Below, in pieces: positions 62,140-64,000 of a stretch of 64,000 nt of DNA (within the stretch, counting starts at the first letter, position 1; the number at the start of each line of letters is the position of its first letter). The notes under the pieces are model-generated. The model made no database searches. It had not been told where the DNA came from and saw nothing but the letters and a program-made list of their open reading frames with translations. Made by a program: the position numbers and the translations under genes. This stretch comes from Clostridium sp. 1001271st1 H5 (GTDB taxonomy: Bacteria > Bacillota > Clostridia > Lachnospirales > Lachnospiraceae), in NCBI RefSeq assembly GCF_005845215.1, contig NZ_SPHO01000001.1, positions 171,146 through 235,145 on the forward strand. Direction: 5' to 3'.

Positions 62140-63264
62140 TTATGCAGGAGCAGTGCCGCAGCTCTCGCGTTCCACCACATGGCAGGGCAGGACGATTTTC
62201 ATGGGAAGGTGATGGCCTCCTTCAATTCTGTCAATCAGGATTTTTGCAGTCATACGTCCCATTTCAGCTAAGGGAAAGTGAACCGTGGTCAGCATTGGGT
62301 CCAGATATCTGCCCACATTGATATCGTCCATACTGATGACGGAGATATCCCCGGGAATAAAAAGCCCGGATTCCCTGACTGCCCGCATGACACCGATAGC
62401 AATAACATCATTGGAGCAGAAACATGCCGTTGCATCCAGTCCGGATTTCAGCAGCTCCCCGGCACCCAGGTACCCGCCTTCCATGGAAATAGGGACATGT
62501 CTGATACGGGATTCATGACAGGGAAGGCCATGCTTTTTCAGAGCAGCGCAGTATCCAAGAAAAGGGCTGCTGTATTCACTGCCACCGATGTAGGCAATCC
62601 GTTTATGGCCTGATTTGACCAGGCTGTCAACTGCATCAGATGCAGCTTTCTGCCCGTCGCAGACAATCTGGTCTATGGGTGATTCCAGATATTGGAATCC
62701 TGTGTAGATGAAATGGAGGGCAGGCCAATCAGGAAGGCGGCAAAGATATTGCCCTTCTGGGACCCCGTCCGTATGGCTGCTGCCAATGATGGCGATTCCG
62801 TCCATGTTGGAATCTGCCGTCATGTCGGAAAACAGGGGAGGGCAGCTGGCAGTGGATGCCAGGGGAGGGAGGCTGGCAGTGGATGCCAAAGGAGGGAGGC
62901 CTGCAGTGGATGTCAAAGCAGAGAGGCCGGCAATGGAAGACAGACTGTATTTCAGGCTGTAACCATGTAACCGGGATTCCTCCTCCATGCCTCTTATCAG
63001 TAAAGAGCGGGACTGTTCACTGCCAATGCCGGCTGTCTGGGTAAACAGGCATGCAATGGAATGGCAGGGAGTCTGATTCTCCCGGATGGAATGCATTTTT
63101 AAGCTCCGGGCATGGGCGTTTGGAATATAGCCGGTTCTCTTTGCGATTTCTAGTATCCGTTGCCGGACCTCCTTGCCTGCGGGGCACTTTCCGTTTTGAT
63201 TGATTACGCGGGAAACCGTGGATACGGAGACCCCGGCTTCAGCAGCGATTTCCTTAAGCGTCAT
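62140..63264 (-). CDS. LacI-family regulator with a repeat-expanded linker
   Basis: The 374-residue protein has a LacI HTH (TLKEIAAEAGVSVSTVSRVI) and a periplasmic-binding-like sensor domain (FCSNDVIAIGVMRAV ~280). Between ~107 and 142 the sensor is interrupted by LSALTST, LPPLAST and similar 9-residue units encoded by a 27-bp tandem repeat. ATG 63264 with GGAGG is chosen over GTG 63270. Its target is not obvious; no sugar operon is adjacent. Confidence 0.85.
   Translation of the reverse strand: MTLKEIAAEAGVSVSTVSRVINQNGKCPAGKEVRQRILEIAKRTGYIPNAHARSLKMHSIRENQTPCHSIACLFTQTAGIGSEQSRSLLIRGMEEESRLHGYSLKYSLSSIAGLSALTSTAGLPPLASTASLPPLASTASCPPLFSDMTADSNMDGIAIIGSSHTDGVPEGQYLCRLPDWPALHFIYTGFQYLESPIDQIVCDGQKAASDAVDSLVKSGHKRIAYIGGSEYSSPFLGYCAALKKHGLPCHESRIRHVPISMEGGYLGAGELLKSGLDATACFCSNDVIAIGVMRAVRESGLFIPGDISVISMDDINVGRYLDPMLTTVHFPLAEMGRMTAKILIDRIEGGHHLPMKIVLPCHVVERESCGTAPA
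62835..62942 (-). repeat. 27-bp tandem repeat (4 units) inside the LacI gene
   Basis: Units at 62835, 62862, 62889 and 62916. The first two differ at two positions; the fourth is the most diverged. Each encodes nine residues (A-G/S-L-P-P-L-A-S-T type) and keeps the frame. Confidence 0.9.
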
Positions 63265-63335
63265 GGACACTGCCTCCAGGTGCGGCTAAATGCCAGCAAA
63301 GACACAGGTTGATTCATAATAACCTCCAGGAATAT

Positions 63336-63394
63336 AAAAAACGCCGGAAGAAACAGACTGTTTCAACAGTCCCATGCGTCTTCAAGGCGTTTTA
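63336..63394. terminator. Structured bidirectional hairpin
   Basis: AAAACGCC pairs with GGCGTTTT, extended by AAGA/TCTT, and encloses a small hairpin GACTGT-TTCA-ACAGTC. T-runs lie on both sides, depending on strand. The rest of 63265-63574 shows no gene. Confidence 0.55.
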
Positions 63395-63574
63395 TCTATT
63401 ATAGTTTGATTTTACTGTATTTGTATCGAATCCTCAAATGTGTATCAGATTCTTAAGCGGGCTTCTCTTGGAGAAGAACAGTGTCTTCGTGACAATGATT
63501 GATTTAAGTATATAGAGCCTTAATTTATTTGTCAATAGGAAGACAGCGGTTTATATTCTATGGTTTAGCGCAGG

Positions 63575-64000
63575 TCAGTTGTTCTCCAGTTTGTCAAGAG
63601 CCTGGGCAATGTTGAATGCATGGTCGCCGATGCGCTCATAATCGGTCAGGATTTCTGAGTACAGGATGGATGTTTCCACATGGCATTGCCCGTTTCTCAT
63701 GCGTTCGATTTGGTTGGAACGATATCGGGCAGTCCGGCGGTCAATGTCTTGTTCCAGAAGCAGGGCCTGCTCCAGGAGGGAGGCATGTTCCGGCATGGAA
63801 GGCTGTTCCGGTATGGAAGGCTGTTCCAGACGGAAGTCATGTTCCGCCATGGAAGAATATTCCGGCAGGCAGCCTGAATCAATGCGGTAGGCACTGCAGA
63901 CCAGGTGTATGGCGCGCATGCAGGAGGTTCTCATATCCGTCAGCTCAAGAGATGCCTGGGAAGACAGCTCCATCCTGCGTTCCATCATGGTCTGTGCGTA
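63575..64000 (-). CDS. PhoU-domain protein, C-terminal part (Na/Pi cotransporter type), cut by right edge
   Basis: The frame is open through position 64000. The visible ~140 residues include a PhoU-like helix (MELSSQASLELTDMRTSCMR) and the final helix with HVETSILYSEILTDYERIGD, as in the C-terminus of Na/phosphate cotransporters or PhoU itself. Between them a run of E-Q/H-x-x-x-x hexads (EQPSIPEQPSMPEHASLLEQ) replaces the usual loop and is encoded by an 18-bp tandem repeat. Confidence 0.7.
   Translation of the reverse strand, partial: YAQTMMERRMELSSQASLELTDMRTSCMRAIHLVCSAYRIDSGCLPEYSSMAEHDFRLEQPSIPEQPSMPEHASLLEQALLLEQDIDRRTARYRSNQIERMRNGQCHVETSILYSEILTDYERIGDHAFNIAQALDKLENN
63750..63875 (-). 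repeat. 18-bp tandem repeat (7 units) inside the PhoU-domain gene
   Basis: Seven contiguous units with consensus TGTTCCGGNATGGAAGGC (plus strand) run from 63750. The third-to-fourth pair is nearly identical and the rest diverged. Each encodes six residues, keeping frame. Confidence 0.85.

Noticed and set aside
61777-62271. Plus-strand 164-codon open frame between yedF and LacI
   Set aside because: No ribosome site; it overlaps the 5' end of yedF and the 3' end of LacI on the other strand, and shows no domain.

Overview
The window looks like chromosome from a gut-type Lachnospiraceae, most like the Enterocloster / Clostridium clostridioforme group. This is inferred from mid-range GC, strong GGAGG ribosome sites, a tyrosine T-box, two-gene glycine dehydrogenase homologues, a YedF-type sulfurtransferase and clostridial regulator families. 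No rRNA or tRNA gene is visible. The first 3.3 kb is AT-rich and mosaic; the rest is compositionally even.

Layout. 1-3.3 kb is an array of polymorphic-toxin tips with immunity genes, separated by a roughly 140-bp repeat. Both long toxin tips are broken by one-base slips in homopolymers. 3.3-5.9 kb has a lipoprotein, a decayed amidohydrolase tail and an alkyl-sulfatase-like hydrolase. 6.1-8.9 kb is the most striking part: a tyrosine recombinase whose 3' end overlaps a 274-bp segment bounded by 24-bp inverted repeats. The segment carries a promoter that now points away from a three-gene operon (two unknown proteins and a TrmH-type RNA methyltransferase), so it looks like a promoter inversion switch in the OFF state. 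9-18 kb holds regulators: a double-winged-helix GntR protein, a soluble hybrid histidine kinase, MerR, DegV and a sigma-54-type regulator without its GAFTGA loop, plus a flavodoxin and a truncated aldo/keto reductase. 18.2-21.8 kb is a ureohydrolase, DUF819 carrier and M20 hydrolase operon.

22-28 kb has a PilZ glycosyltransferase with a TetR regulator, T-box-controlled tyrS, a YdeI-like pseudogene and an Ig-like lipoprotein. 29.4-34.7 kb is a five-gene sugar or polyol catabolic operon with a divergent AraC regulator. 35.8-38.5 kb pairs aspartate ammonia-lyase with malic enzyme under a divergent LysR regulator. 38.5-45.2 kb (minus strand) holds a GPH carrier, GcvPB- and GcvPA-like proteins, an ATP-NAD kinase-like protein and a MerR regulator. 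45.4-48.7 kb has a cysteine-rich miniprotein, an FAD/Rieske oxidoreductase and a MATE exporter.

48.9-61.8 kb is a probable functional neighbourhood: two exported rhodanese lipoproteins, small membrane proteins, an Fe-S (CCG) oxidoreductase, a fused TIGR04282/TIGR04283 glycosyltransferase, an APH-type kinase, a shortened TVP38-like protein, a YnjBCD-like ABC importer, a nucleoside hydrolase and YedF. Its content recalls the E. coli ydjXYZ-ynjABCDE region and suggests sulfur or selenium handling. The right edge has a LacI regulator and the end of a PhoU-domain gene. Four places (30.5, 59.8, 62.8 and 63.8 kb) carry short tandem repeats, three of them inside coding sequence.
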